From Kiritimatiellia bacterium (GTDB lineage: Bacteria > Verrucomicrobiota > Kiritimatiellia > RFP12 > UBA1067), in assembly GCA_900767325.1 (NCBI GenBank), contig CAAFYT010000066.1, forward strand, positions 1 to 7,527: DNA of 7,527 nucleotides, written 5' to 3'. Shown here in pieces: positions 1-5,974 of the stretch. The notes beneath the pieces were generated by a model. It worked only from the letters and a program-made list of their open reading frames with translations, made no database searches and was not told the DNA's origin. Positions within the stretch are counted from its first letter, which is position 1. Every line of letters starts with the position of its first letter. The translations under genes were made by a program, and so were the position numbers.

Positions 1-26
1 CAAAGTCGGGAAATGCGCGCACTTGC

Positions 27-56
27 TTGACAAATGCGCGCATTTTTTGGTATAAT
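27..56 (+). promoter_or_regulatory. Sigma70-type promoter of the HU-like gene
   Basis: The -35 box TTGACA (27-32) and -10 box TATAAT (51-56) both match the consensus exactly, with an 18-bp spacer. Transcription should start near position 63, giving a leader of about 74 nt before the ATG at 137. The promoter would be strong unless repressed, and the spacer holds a perfect palindrome while the -10 box overlaps a repeat copy, so regulation by occlusion is plausible. The rest of 1-26 shows only the first repeat copy; the upstream neighbour lies outside the window. Confidence 0.85.
32..45. promoter_or_regulatory. Perfect 14-bp palindrome in promoter spacer (putative operator)
   Basis: AAATGCGCGCATTT reads identically on both strands. 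It starts at the last base of the -35 box and ends 5 bp before the -10 box, so a dimeric protein bound here would compete with RNA polymerase. The palindrome is seen directly. The regulator is unknown; autoregulation by the downstream HU-like protein is only one possibility. Confidence 0.6.
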
Positions 57-75
57 GCGCGCGTTTCGGTTGCTA

Positions 76-94
76 CCCAACTACCAGTTATGGG
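76..94 (+). other. Possible small hairpin in the leader of the HU-like gene
   Basis: CCCA (76-79) can pair with TGGG (91-94) and ACT (80-82) with AGT (86-88), leaving a 3-nt loop and a 2-nt bulge. It sits early in the predicted leader, well upstream of the Shine-Dalgarno sequence AGGAGAG (127-133). The stem is short and could be chance; I recognise no known riboswitch or leader class. Confidence 0.25.
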
Positions 95-136
95 AAAGCC
101 GCTCAGGGACTAAAAACACCACAATTAGGAGAGTAT

Positions 137-895
137 ATGAGCCAGAGGACGAAGAATATCAAGATCAAGGCGTACAAGAGCGCCTCGTCCGTTGCAACGC
201 GTTCATTCCAGGCCAATCTCGTTCCCGAAGCGACCTATTCGGGCGAAGCGCTTTACAGGAGGTTGGCGATATACCTTGACCTCCAGGAGTCCGATTGGGC
301 GCGGGCGCGGAGGATGGTGGAGGATCTCGAGGGCTTCATCCAAAAGGAGCTGGAAGAGGGCAATCGTCTCGATTTCGGGCTTGTTTCGTTCTTTCCGCGT
401 CTTTCGGAGTCGTTGTCGACGCGCGACGCCGATCCGGCGGAAGAGGGGATCTATGTTCGCGGGGCGGTCAAGGCGCGCAAGACCCTGGCGGAATCGCTTG
501 CGAAGAAGCTGATTGCGGTGAATTCGCAATCTGAGGACGCGTTGAGGATCGTGGCCGCGATCGATGCCGAGGATAAGGATTTCGCGTACGATGGGTTTCG
601 GCTGTGCCATGAAGTCGGCATCTTGAACTACAATCTCGCGATTACGATCGATCCGACGCATGAGGACGAGAAGATCTGGCTGGAGAAGCCGATCAAGCAT
701 CGTCGGCAGGAGCACAAGCCGCTCGCCTATGCGCAGTATCTCGGGATGGCGGACGATGGCTGGCGGATTCGCTGCAAGTTCGACGCGGGCGCGGTTTTGC
801 CCGGCACATACATGCTGTGCATCAGCACGCGCGCCGGCAAGGGGCTTGAGTATCGCCTTCGCACCGTTCGCCATAAGGTCATTGTCCTGGCATAG
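137..895 (+). CDS. HU-like DNA-binding protein with probable C-terminal Ig-like domain
   Basis: A 252-residue protein with no signal peptide or membrane segment. Residues about 35-125 have the look of the HU/IHF fold: a helical stretch (LYRRLAIYL, then an acidic/basic helix to about residue 75), then LDFGLVSFFPRLSES (78-92), matching the HU pattern in which a short strand leads to a glycine and F-P, then a variable arm and a basic region (VKARKTLAESLAKKL, 111-125). The end, LPGTYMLCISTRAGKG (221-236), resembles the last strands of the Ig-like domain (DUF4469 type) found fused to HU domains in Bacteroidetes and related groups. The likely role is DNA binding or nucleoid organisation; the target is unknown. 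The start is supported by AGGAGAG at 127-133. The basic N-terminus (several Lys/Arg in the first 22 residues) may also contact DNA. The gene is visibly less GC-rich than its neighbours. It is transcribed alone from its own promoter, with no obvious terminator after it. Family assignment is from pattern memory, not a search. Confidence 0.6.
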   Translation: MSQRTKNIKIKAYKSASSVATRSFQANLVPEATYSGEALYRRLAIYLDLQESDWARARRMVEDLEGFIQKELEEGNRLDFGLVSFFPRLSESLSTRDADPAEEGIYVRGAVKARKTLAESLAKKLIAVNSQSEDALRIVAAIDAEDKDFAYDGFRLCHEVGILNYNLAITIDPTHEDEKIWLEKPIKHRRQEHKPLAYAQYLGMADDGWRIRCKFDAGAVLPGTYMLCISTRAGKGLEYRLRTVRHKVIVLA

Positions 896-926
896 CTTCT
901 ACAAACCTCTTCCTTCGCCCTCCTCC

Positions 927-955
927 TTGACGGATGGGCGCGAAAAATGTAGAAT
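927..955 (+). promoter_or_regulatory. Promoter of hom-lysC, predicted leaderless
   Basis: TTGACG (927-932) and TAGAAT (950-955) are separated by a 17-bp spacer, a good sigma70-type match. The expected transcription start, about 7 nt past the -10 box, is near 962, only about 3 nt before the hom ATG at 965. No Shine-Dalgarno sequence is visible upstream of that ATG. The rest of the 69-bp gap after the previous gene is pyrimidine-rich and holds no hairpin terminator that I can see. Confidence 0.7.
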
Positions 956-964
956 ATACGGATT

Positions 965-2266
965 ATGAATCAAGTTGGTGTTGGTATCGTCGGTTTTGGT
1001 ACCGTCGGCGCGGGTGTCGCCGAGGGATTGCTCCTCAATCGCCAGACGCTCTCGAAGCGCCTGGGCGTTGATGTCGCCTTGCGGAAAATCGCCGATCTCG
1101 ACATTTCAACGAGCCGTGGCTTTCCCGTTCCCAGCGACCTTTTGACGACGAATGCGGATGAACTCATAGCCGATCCCTCGATCCAGATACTCGTCGAGAC
1201 GGTCGGCGGAACGACTTTCGCCAAGGATCTCATCCTCAAGGCCCTTGCCGCCGGGAAGAGCGTCGTGACCGCCAACAAGAAGCTCCTCGCCGAGCAGGGG
1301 CGCGAGATCTTCGCCGCCGCCCGCGAGCACGGGCGCGACATCTACTTCGGCGCGTCTGTCGGCGGCGGCATACCGATCATCCGCTGCCTGCGCGAAGGGC
1401 TCGTCGGCAACCGCATCGAGTCGATCTGCGGCATCCTCAACGGAACCTGCAACTACATCCTCACGCGCATGATCCGCGAAGGGGCGGCGTTCGGCGACGT
1501 TCTGAAAGACGCGCAGGCGCTCGGCTTCGCGGAGGCCGACCCCACGCTCGATGTGGACGGGTGGGATACGGCTCACAAGGCGTGCATTCTCGCGGCGCTC
1601 GCCTACGATCTCGCCGTTTCGCCACGGGAGATCGAGGTGCACGGAATCCGCGACCTCTCGCGCGTGGATGTCGCCTACGCACACGAGCTCGGCCACACGA
1701 TCAAGCTCCTCGCGCACATCGCGCGGCACGGGAGCGAGGTCGAGGTCGCCGTCAGCCCGACGCTCGTGCCGAACGACCACGCGCTTTCCGCTGTGAACGG
1801 GGTGTTCAACGCGGTGATGGTCCGGGGCGATTTCTCGGACGAGCTCCTGTTCTCCGGCAAGGGCGCGGGGCGGCGTCCGACGGCGTCGACGGTCATCGGC
1901 GACATCGCCGATCTCGCGCGGAATCTGGCGACGGGCGCCCGCGCGCGCTACACGAGCGCCGTGCCGTCGCTCGACGAGGAGCTTGCGCTCGCGAAGGGGA
2001 GCACGTCGCGCTTCTACGCGCGGCTCATGGTCGCGGACCGGTGCGGCGCGCTCGGGCAGTTCGGCACGATCTTCGGCGCGCACGGCGTCTCCATCAAGTG
2101 CGCGTCGAGCCACGAGTTTCTGAAGGGACAGGAGCGCGCGGGGTCGATTCCCGTCGTGGTGCGGACGCACGAGGCGCGCGCGTGCGACATGTCCGCGGCG
2201 CTCGACGAGATCGAGCGCGCGGGGATCGTGTGCGAGAAACCGGTTGCGATGAGGATGATCGGATGA
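965..2266 (+). CDS. hom: Homoserine dehydrogenase with C-terminal ACT domain
   Basis: Cytoplasmic NAD(P)H-dependent reduction of aspartate-4-semialdehyde to homoserine, the step leading to threonine and methionine. The 433 residues are the usual length for the monofunctional ACT-bearing form. The N-terminal Rossmann fold shows GIVGFGTVGAG (7-17). The substrate-binding domain has GILNGTCNYIL (156-166) and the catalytic block DGWDTAHK, with Asp201 and Lys205 at the family's D-x3-K spacing. Residues about 346-433 form an ACT domain, consistent with feedback control by threonine. The ATG at 965 is fixed: an in-frame TAG lies at 950-952, no other ATG/GTG/TTG falls between, and the nucleotide-binding strand starts at residue 4. 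There is no Shine-Dalgarno sequence, and the promoter predicts a leaderless message. It is followed by lysC with a 4-base overlap. thrB and thrC are not in the window. Confidence 0.97.
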   Translation: MNQVGVGIVGFGTVGAGVAEGLLLNRQTLSKRLGVDVALRKIADLDISTSRGFPVPSDLLTTNADELIADPSIQILVETVGGTTFAKDLILKALAAGKSVVTANKKLLAEQGREIFAAAREHGRDIYFGASVGGGIPIIRCLREGLVGNRIESICGILNGTCNYILTRMIREGAAFGDVLKDAQALGFAEADPTLDVDGWDTAHKACILAALAYDLAVSPREIEVHGIRDLSRVDVAYAHELGHTIKLLAHIARHGSEVEVAVSPTLVPNDHALSAVNGVFNAVMVRGDFSDELLFSGKGAGRRPTASTVIGDIADLARNLATGARARYTSAVPSLDEELALAKGSTSRFYARLMVADRCGALGQFGTIFGAHGVSIKCASSHEFLKGQERAGSIPVVVRTHEARACDMSAALDEIERAGIVCEKPVAMRMIG

Positions 2267-3630
2267 TGAAGGTCTGCAAATTCGGGGGAAGTTCGCTGGC
2301 GAACGCCGCGCAGCTCAACAAGGTCATCGAGATCACGCTCGCCGATCCGGCGCGGCGCATCGTCGTCGTGTCGGCGCCGGGCAAGCGCCACGCGGGCGAT
2401 ACGAAGGTCACGGACCTCCTGATCGCGCTCGCCGAGGCCGCGCGCGCCGGCGAGAACACCGATCGGCAGTTCGGCGCGGTCGTCGAGCGCTATGCGGAGA
2501 TGGCGGGCGAGCTGAAGCTCGGCGCGGGCATCGTGGAGAAGATCGAGGGCGACCTCAGGGCGCGGCTCGCCGAGGCGGGCTCTCTTCGCGCCGACGAGTT
2601 CCTCGACCTCGTGAAGGCGGCGGGCGAGGACAACTGCGCGAAGCTGACGGCGGCGGCGTTCGTTGCGCGCGGCGTGAAGGCGCGCTACGCGAGTCCGCGC
2701 GAGACGGGGCTCGTGCTGGAGGGGCGCTTCGGCGACGCCACGCTCGATCCGGAGAGCTACAACCGCCTTGCGCGCGCCTTTTCGGCTTTCGAGGGCATCA
2801 TCATCTACCCCGGCTTCTTCGGCTACACGAAGGAGGGCAAGGTCGCGACCTTTCCGCGCGGCGGCTCGGACATCACCGGGTCGATCCTCGCGGCGGCGGT
2901 GCGCGCCGACGTGTACGAGAACTTCACGGACGTCGACTCGGTCTATCCCTGCGATCCGCGCATCGTTCCCGAGGTGAAGGAGGGCGAGGGCATCGCCACG
3001 ATGACCTACCGCGAGATGCGCGAGCTCTCCTACGCGGGCTTCGGCGTCTTCAACGACGATGCGGTGATTCCGGCGGTGCGCGCGCGCATCCCGATCAACA
3101 TCCGCAACACGAACCATCCCTCGGAACCCGGCACGATGATCCAGCAGTCGCGGCGCGTCGTTCCCGGAACGATCGTCGGCATCGCGAGCGCCGACGGATT
3201 CGTGAACATCGCGGTCGAGAAGTACCTGATGAACCGGCAGGTTGGCTTCGGGCGGCGGCTTCTGCAGATTCTGGAGCAGGAGGACATCTCCTACGAGCAC
3301 GCGCCCTCGGGCGTCGATTCGCAGTGCGTCGTCGTGCGCGAGCAGTTCCTGCCGCGCGAGAAGGAGCACCGGGTCGTCACGGCGATTACGCGGGAGCTCA
3401 ATCCCGATTCCGTGTCGATCGAGCGGGGGCTGACGATCCTGATGGTCGTCGGGGCGGGCATGTGCTATACGCCGGGCATGCTGGCGCGGGCGTTTTTGGC
3501 GCTGGGAGAGAAGGGAATCTCGGTCAAGATGGTCAACAGCGGCTCTTCCGAGGTGTCGTTCATGCTGGCGATCAAGTCGGCTGATCGCGACGCGGCGGTC
3601 AAGGCGCTCTACCGCGCGTTTTTCACCTAG
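2263..3630 (+). CDS. lysC: Aspartokinase (monofunctional, two ACT domains)
   Basis: Phosphorylates aspartate with ATP, the first step to lysine, threonine and methionine. It has 455 residues from the ATG at 2263, which overlaps the hom stop as ATGA; the next codon is also ATG (2266), giving 454. GAGG at 2251-2254 is spaced better for 2263. The kinase domain opens with KFGGSS (6-11). TFPRGGSDITGS starts at Thr196 and ENFTDVDSVYPCDPR follows, with TDVD at 222-225, the nucleotide and substrate loops. The C-terminal third holds two ACT motifs: KYLMNRQVGFGRRLLQIL, then a second around SVKMVNSGSSEVSFMLAI. Wording in the ACT region resembles the aspartokinases common in Firmicutes more than E. coli LysC. 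The gene order, dehydrogenase then kinase, is the reverse of the fused ThrA enzyme, and the two are not fused. The feedback ligand cannot be told from sequence alone. Confidence 0.96.
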   Translation: MMKVCKFGGSSLANAAQLNKVIEITLADPARRIVVVSAPGKRHAGDTKVTDLLIALAEAARAGENTDRQFGAVVERYAEMAGELKLGAGIVEKIEGDLRARLAEAGSLRADEFLDLVKAAGEDNCAKLTAAAFVARGVKARYASPRETGLVLEGRFGDATLDPESYNRLARAFSAFEGIIIYPGFFGYTKEGKVATFPRGGSDITGSILAAAVRADVYENFTDVDSVYPCDPRIVPEVKEGEGIATMTYREMRELSYAGFGVFNDDAVIPAVRARIPINIRNTNHPSEPGTMIQQSRRVVPGTIVGIASADGFVNIAVEKYLMNRQVGFGRRLLQILEQEDISYEHAPSGVDSQCVVVREQFLPREKEHRVVTAITRELNPDSVSIERGLTILMVVGAGMCYTPGMLARAFLALGEKGISVKMVNSGSSEVSFMLAIKSADRDAAVKALYRAFFT

Positions 3631-3637
3631 GGGGGGC

Positions 3638-3666
3638 TTGACCGGCGGCCGAATTTGCGCTAAAAT
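3638..3666 (+). promoter_or_regulatory. Promoter of the mreBCD-mrdA operon
   Basis: TTGACC (3638-3643) and TAAAAT (3661-3666) are separated by exactly 17 bp. Transcription should start near 3673, leaving a leader of about 28 nt before the mreB ATG. The -35 box begins 8 bp after the lysC stop codon. I see no hairpin-plus-T-run terminator between the two genes, so read-through from hom-lysC into mreB is possible. Confidence 0.75.
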
Positions 3667-3700
3667 ACGCACCGAGTCGTAGAAGTGAAAGAAAACGCCT

Positions 3701-4738
3701 ATGTTCGGAAAACTGAAATCGCTTTTTTCAACTGACGTCGGAATCGATCTTGGCACGGCGAATTCGCTGGTGTACGTCAAGGATCGCGGCATCGTGCTGC
3801 GCGAGCCGTCGGTCGTCGCGATTCAGGCGGGGTCGAAGCGCGTGCTGGCGGTTGGCGAAGAGGCGAAGCGGATGCTCGGGCGCACGCCGGGGAACATCGT
3901 GGCCATCCGGCCGATGAAGTCGGGCGTGATCGCCGACTTCGACATCACCGAGGCGATGATCCGGTATTTCATCAACAAGGTCTGTCCGCCGCGCTTCTAT
4001 TCGCGCTACGCGCGGCCGCGCATGGTGATCGCGGTGCCGTCGGGCATCACGGAGGTGGAGAAGCGCGCGGTGGAGGATGCGGCGAAGTCGGCGGGCTCGG
4101 GCGAGGTGTTCCTCATCGAGGAGCCGATGGCGGCGGCGATCGGCGTCGGGCTGCCGGTCTCGGAGCCGGCGGGGTCGATGATCGTCGACATCGGCGGGGG
4201 AACGTGCGAGGTGGCGATCATCTCGCTCGCGGGGATCGTCCACAGCTACTCGGCGCGTCAGGCCGGGGGCGATGCGATGGACGAGGTCATCATGAGCTAT
4301 TTGAAGCGCGTGTACAATCTCCTCATCGGAGAGCGTACCGCGGAAGACATCAAGATCAAGATCGGCAGTGCGTATCCCTTGGGCGAGAGCATGACCTACG
4401 AGGTGCGCGGCCGTGATATCGTGGCGGGGTTGCCGAAGACTTTGACAATCACCTCGGAGGAGATTCGTGATGCTCTCAAGGATCCGGTTTCGCTGATCGT
4501 GGATGCCGTGCGCTCCACGCTCGACAGGTGCGAACCGGAGCTGGCGGCAGACCTCGTTGACCGCGGTCTGGTGCTTTCGGGAGGCAGCGCGCAGCTTCGT
4601 GGTCTCGACAAGCTGCTCTCGGAGCAGACGGGGTTGCCCGTCGTGGTGGCGGAGGATCCGCTGTCCGCGGTTGCCGAGGGTACGGGGGTTGTCATGAACG
4701 AACTCGACTTCCTCGCCCGGAACAGGCGAGCTTCGTGA
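3701..4738 (+). CDS. mreB: Rod-shape-determining actin homologue MreB
   Basis: Bacterial actin that polymerises on the inner face of the membrane and organises side-wall synthesis with MreC, MreD, RodA and PBP2. The 345 residues are typical. The phosphate-1 motif is GIDLGTANSLVYV, with Asp16. The phosphate-2 motif is IVDIGGGTCEVAIIS, with Asp163 and Gly165-167. The adenosine motif is LSGGSAQLRGL from residue 292. IEEPMAAAIGVGLPV is the usual helix and loop before phosphate-2. The N-terminal MFGKLKSLFS is the short amphipathic stretch used for membrane contact in many Gram-negative MreBs. The ATG fits the conserved N-terminus; the Shine-Dalgarno sequence is weak, only a purine run GAAAGAAAA just upstream. 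It is first gene of its operon behind a clear promoter, and its stop overlaps the mreC GTG by 4 bases. Confidence 0.98.
   Translation: MFGKLKSLFSTDVGIDLGTANSLVYVKDRGIVLREPSVVAIQAGSKRVLAVGEEAKRMLGRTPGNIVAIRPMKSGVIADFDITEAMIRYFINKVCPPRFYSRYARPRMVIAVPSGITEVEKRAVEDAAKSAGSGEVFLIEEPMAAAIGVGLPVSEPAGSMIVDIGGGTCEVAIISLAGIVHSYSARQAGGDAMDEVIMSYLKRVYNLLIGERTAEDIKIKIGSAYPLGESMTYEVRGRDIVAGLPKTLTITSEEIRDALKDPVSLIVDAVRSTLDRCEPELAADLVDRGLVLSGGSAQLRGLDKLLSEQTGLPVVVAEDPLSAVAEGTGVVMNELDFLARNRRAS
4712..4730 (+). promoter_or_regulatory. Hairpin just upstream of the mreC start
   Basis: CTCGCC (4712-4717) and GGCGAG (4725-4730) form a perfect 6-bp GC-rich stem with a 7-nt loop, ending 4 nt before the mreC GTG (4735). 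It lies in the last codons of mreB and covers the only purine-rich stretch (AGGCGAG, 4724-4730) that could act as a ribosome binding site. It could mask mreC initiation until ribosomes finishing mreB open it. The structure is seen in sequence; the coupling role is inferred. No T-run follows, so it is not a terminator. Confidence 0.4.
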
Positions 4739-5526
4739 GGGTTCGGGCAACTGGAGTAGGAGCAGCCGTTTCGCTGGCGCTTGTCGGGGTCGTTCTCCTG
4801 ATCGTCAACCGCACTCTTGCGTTGGAGGCGGTCTATCCCGTGGAGCGCGCGGCGCGGTTCTGGCGCGTGAAGGCGTGGCCGCGTCTCGTCGGGTGCTTCA
4901 GGGGGAGCGCGTGCGCGGCGGAGAACGCGCGGCTGAAACGCGAGGTCGCGGCCCTCGCCGTTCTGCGGGGCGATCTCGATCGGCTCGATGCGGAGAACGC
5001 GCGGTTGAGGCGCGCGCTCGGGTACGCGGCGCGTGCGCCCGGGGAGTGGCTCGCGGCGGGGGTTCTTTCGCGCGCGGGCGGTGCGGCGGGTTCGGGCGAG
5101 ACGATCCGCGTGGACAAGGGCTCGCTCGCCGGCGTGGAGCTCGGCGCGGTGGCGGTGGTTCCCGAGGGGCTCGTCGGGCGCGTGACGACGGTCACGCCGC
5201 ATACGGCGGAGATTACGCTTTTGACGGATAGATCCGTCAAGGTCGCCTGCGAGATCGAGACGGGCGAAGGGACGGGGCCGCGCGGCATCGTCTTCGGCAC
5301 GGGCGGCGACATGCTTCTCATCGGCAGTTTGGCGACCACCAACGGCATCTCGCCGCGCTGTCGGGTTCTGACATCGGGTCGCGGGGGGGTGTTTCCGCGC
5401 GGCATCGAGGTCGGCGTGATCCTCGACGTCCATCCGAGCGCCCATGGCCTTTCGTACGAGGGCGAGGTTCTGCCGCAGGTCGATTACTCGTCGCTGGAGG
5501 ATGTCTTCATTCGTCATGCGCAATAG
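4735..5526 (+). CDS. mreC: Cell-shape protein MreC
   Basis: Periplasmic scaffold that links MreB to the transpeptidase PBP2 and activates the elongasome. The start is GTG in a GTGA overlap with the mreB stop. It has 263 residues. One membrane anchor spans about residues 8-25 (VGAAVSLALVGVVLLIV), then a coiled coil covers about 60-95, where AENARL occurs twice (62-67 and 86-91), encoded by identical 15-base copies at 4918-4932 and 4990-5004. The beta-rich MreC domain follows: VDKGSLAGVELGAVAVV, GLVGRVTTV, ITLLTDRS and the family hallmark TSGRGGVFPRGIEVG near the end. These fit MreC without a missing block. The start could not move upstream without entering mreB further. It overlaps mreD by 11 bases. 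Confidence 0.93.
   Translation: MRVRATGVGAAVSLALVGVVLLIVNRTLALEAVYPVERAARFWRVKAWPRLVGCFRGSACAAENARLKREVAALAVLRGDLDRLDAENARLRRALGYAARAPGEWLAAGVLSRAGGAAGSGETIRVDKGSLAGVELGAVAVVPEGLVGRVTTVTPHTAEITLLTDRSVKVACEIETGEGTGPRGIVFGTGGDMLLIGSLATTNGISPRCRVLTSGRGGVFPRGIEVGVILDVHPSAHGLSYEGEVLPQVDYSSLEDVFIRHAQ
5221..5240. repeat. Perfect 9-bp inverted repeat inside mreC
   Basis: TTGACGGAT (5221-5229) and ATCCGTCAA (5232-5240) are exact reverse complements with 2 bp between. As RNA this could form an 8-bp stem with a 4-nt loop. It encodes LTDRSVK in the conserved core of MreC, so the codons are under protein constraint. The same 9-mer TTGACGGAT also begins at the hom -35 box (927-935). Confidence 0.6.
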
Positions 5527-5974
5527 CCCCATCCAGCTGATGCTCGCGATCCTGACGCTGGTGATCGGGGCCGGCGTGGAGGAGCTTCTGCCGAAGGTCC
5601 TCGGGGTCGGGTTTCCGATTCTGCTTCTGGCGGCGTTGCGCGCGGCGTTCGGTTCCGGCAAGTTCGCGGCGGCGCTCTTCGCGCTGGCGGCGGGGGCGAT
5701 GGAGGACGCGATCTCGGGTCTCCCGCTGATGGCGAGTACGAGTTACTTTCTGGTGGCGGTGGTCGCGGTGCGGAGCGCGCGGTTGTCGTGGAGCAGCGCG
5801 GTTCTGGTGTATCCGCTCTATCAGGTGTGGCTCGCGGTGTGGCTCGGCGCGTCCGGCGGAGGCGTCTTCGGGCGGGTTCTGATCTCCACGGTGTTCGGGG
5901 CGGTTACGGGGGTTGCGGTGTGGTCGGCTCTCGCGTGGGTCGAGGGAAAGGCGGCGGTGGATGAACAGGGGTAG
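5516..5974 (+). CDS. mreD: Rod-shape-determining membrane protein MreD
   Basis: Small integral membrane partner of MreC in the elongasome. From the ATG at 5516 it has 152 residues, a usual length, and is almost wholly hydrophobic. Likely membrane segments are about residues 6-20 (IQLMLAILTLVIGAG), then around GVGFPILLLAALRAAF, KFAAALFALAAGAMED, TSYFLVAVVAVR, VLVYPLYQVWLAVWLG and ISTVFGAVTGVAVWSALAW. MreD sequence is poorly conserved, so the call rests on topology, the charged GAMEDAISGLPL loop typical of the family, and its place between mreC and mrdA. An in-frame ATG at 5501 would add five residues, but TGGAGG (5495-5500) abuts it, while that site is 15 nt from 5516; the start is therefore not certain. 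It overlaps mreC by 11 bases and mrdA by 14. Confidence 0.85.
   Translation: MRNSPIQLMLAILTLVIGAGVEELLPKVLGVGFPILLLAALRAAFGSGKFAAALFALAAGAMEDAISGLPLMASTSYFLVAVVAVRSARLSWSSAVLVYPLYQVWLAVWLGASGGGVFGRVLISTVFGAVTGVAVWSALAWVEGKAAVDEQG

Larger units (their letters stand above)
12..62. repeat. Three AATGCGCGC direct repeats at 21-bp period
   Basis: The nonamer AATGCGCGC occurs at 12-20, 33-41 and 54-62, so successive copies start exactly 21 bp apart, about two helical turns, on the same face of the helix. Copy 1 lies upstream of the -35 box, copy 2 inside the -35/-10 spacer, and copy 3 overlaps the last three bases of the -10 box. Each copy is the left part of a full or near palindrome around GCGCGC: copy 2 is perfect over 14 bp, and copies 1 and 3 each have one deviation in the right arm. 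The spacing and the promoter overlap are seen directly; an operator role is inference. Confidence 0.8.

Noticed and set aside
34..279. 81-codon + strand frame at the start of the window
   Set aside because: It begins inside the promoter spacer and overlaps the HU-like gene, which has a proper Shine-Dalgarno sequence and a recognisable protein.
1561..2262. Upstream extension of the lysC reading frame by 234 codons into hom
   Set aside because: The extension is Arg/Ala-rich out-of-frame translation of hom; the KFGGSS motif begins only after the ATG at 2263, where aspartokinases normally start.
2014..3792. 592-codon open frame on the - strand opposite lysC
   Set aside because: It mirrors a high-GC gene in which stop codons are rare on the opposite strand; it is arginine/aspartate/histidine-rich low-complexity with no recognisable motif, and the + strand carries clear aspartokinase motifs.
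4290..4620. Slightly less GC-rich stretch in the 3' half of mreB, considered as a recombination patch
   Set aside because: The drop is mild, the protein is continuous and canonical through it, and no breakpoints are visible.
4918..5004. Duplicate 15-mer in mreC, considered as a mobile or regulatory repeat
   Set aside because: Both copies are in frame and encode AENARL of the coiled coil, so protein repetition explains it.
5444..5515. Longer MreD start at 5444
   Set aside because: The extra residues are Arg-rich out-of-frame translation of the mreC end; starting at 5516 (or 5501) gives a normal MreD N-terminus leading straight into a membrane segment.
4396..5661. 421-codon open frame on the - strand across mreB, mreC and mreD
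   Set aside because: It spans three real genes and their junctions with no motif or ribosome site; it is explained by base composition.
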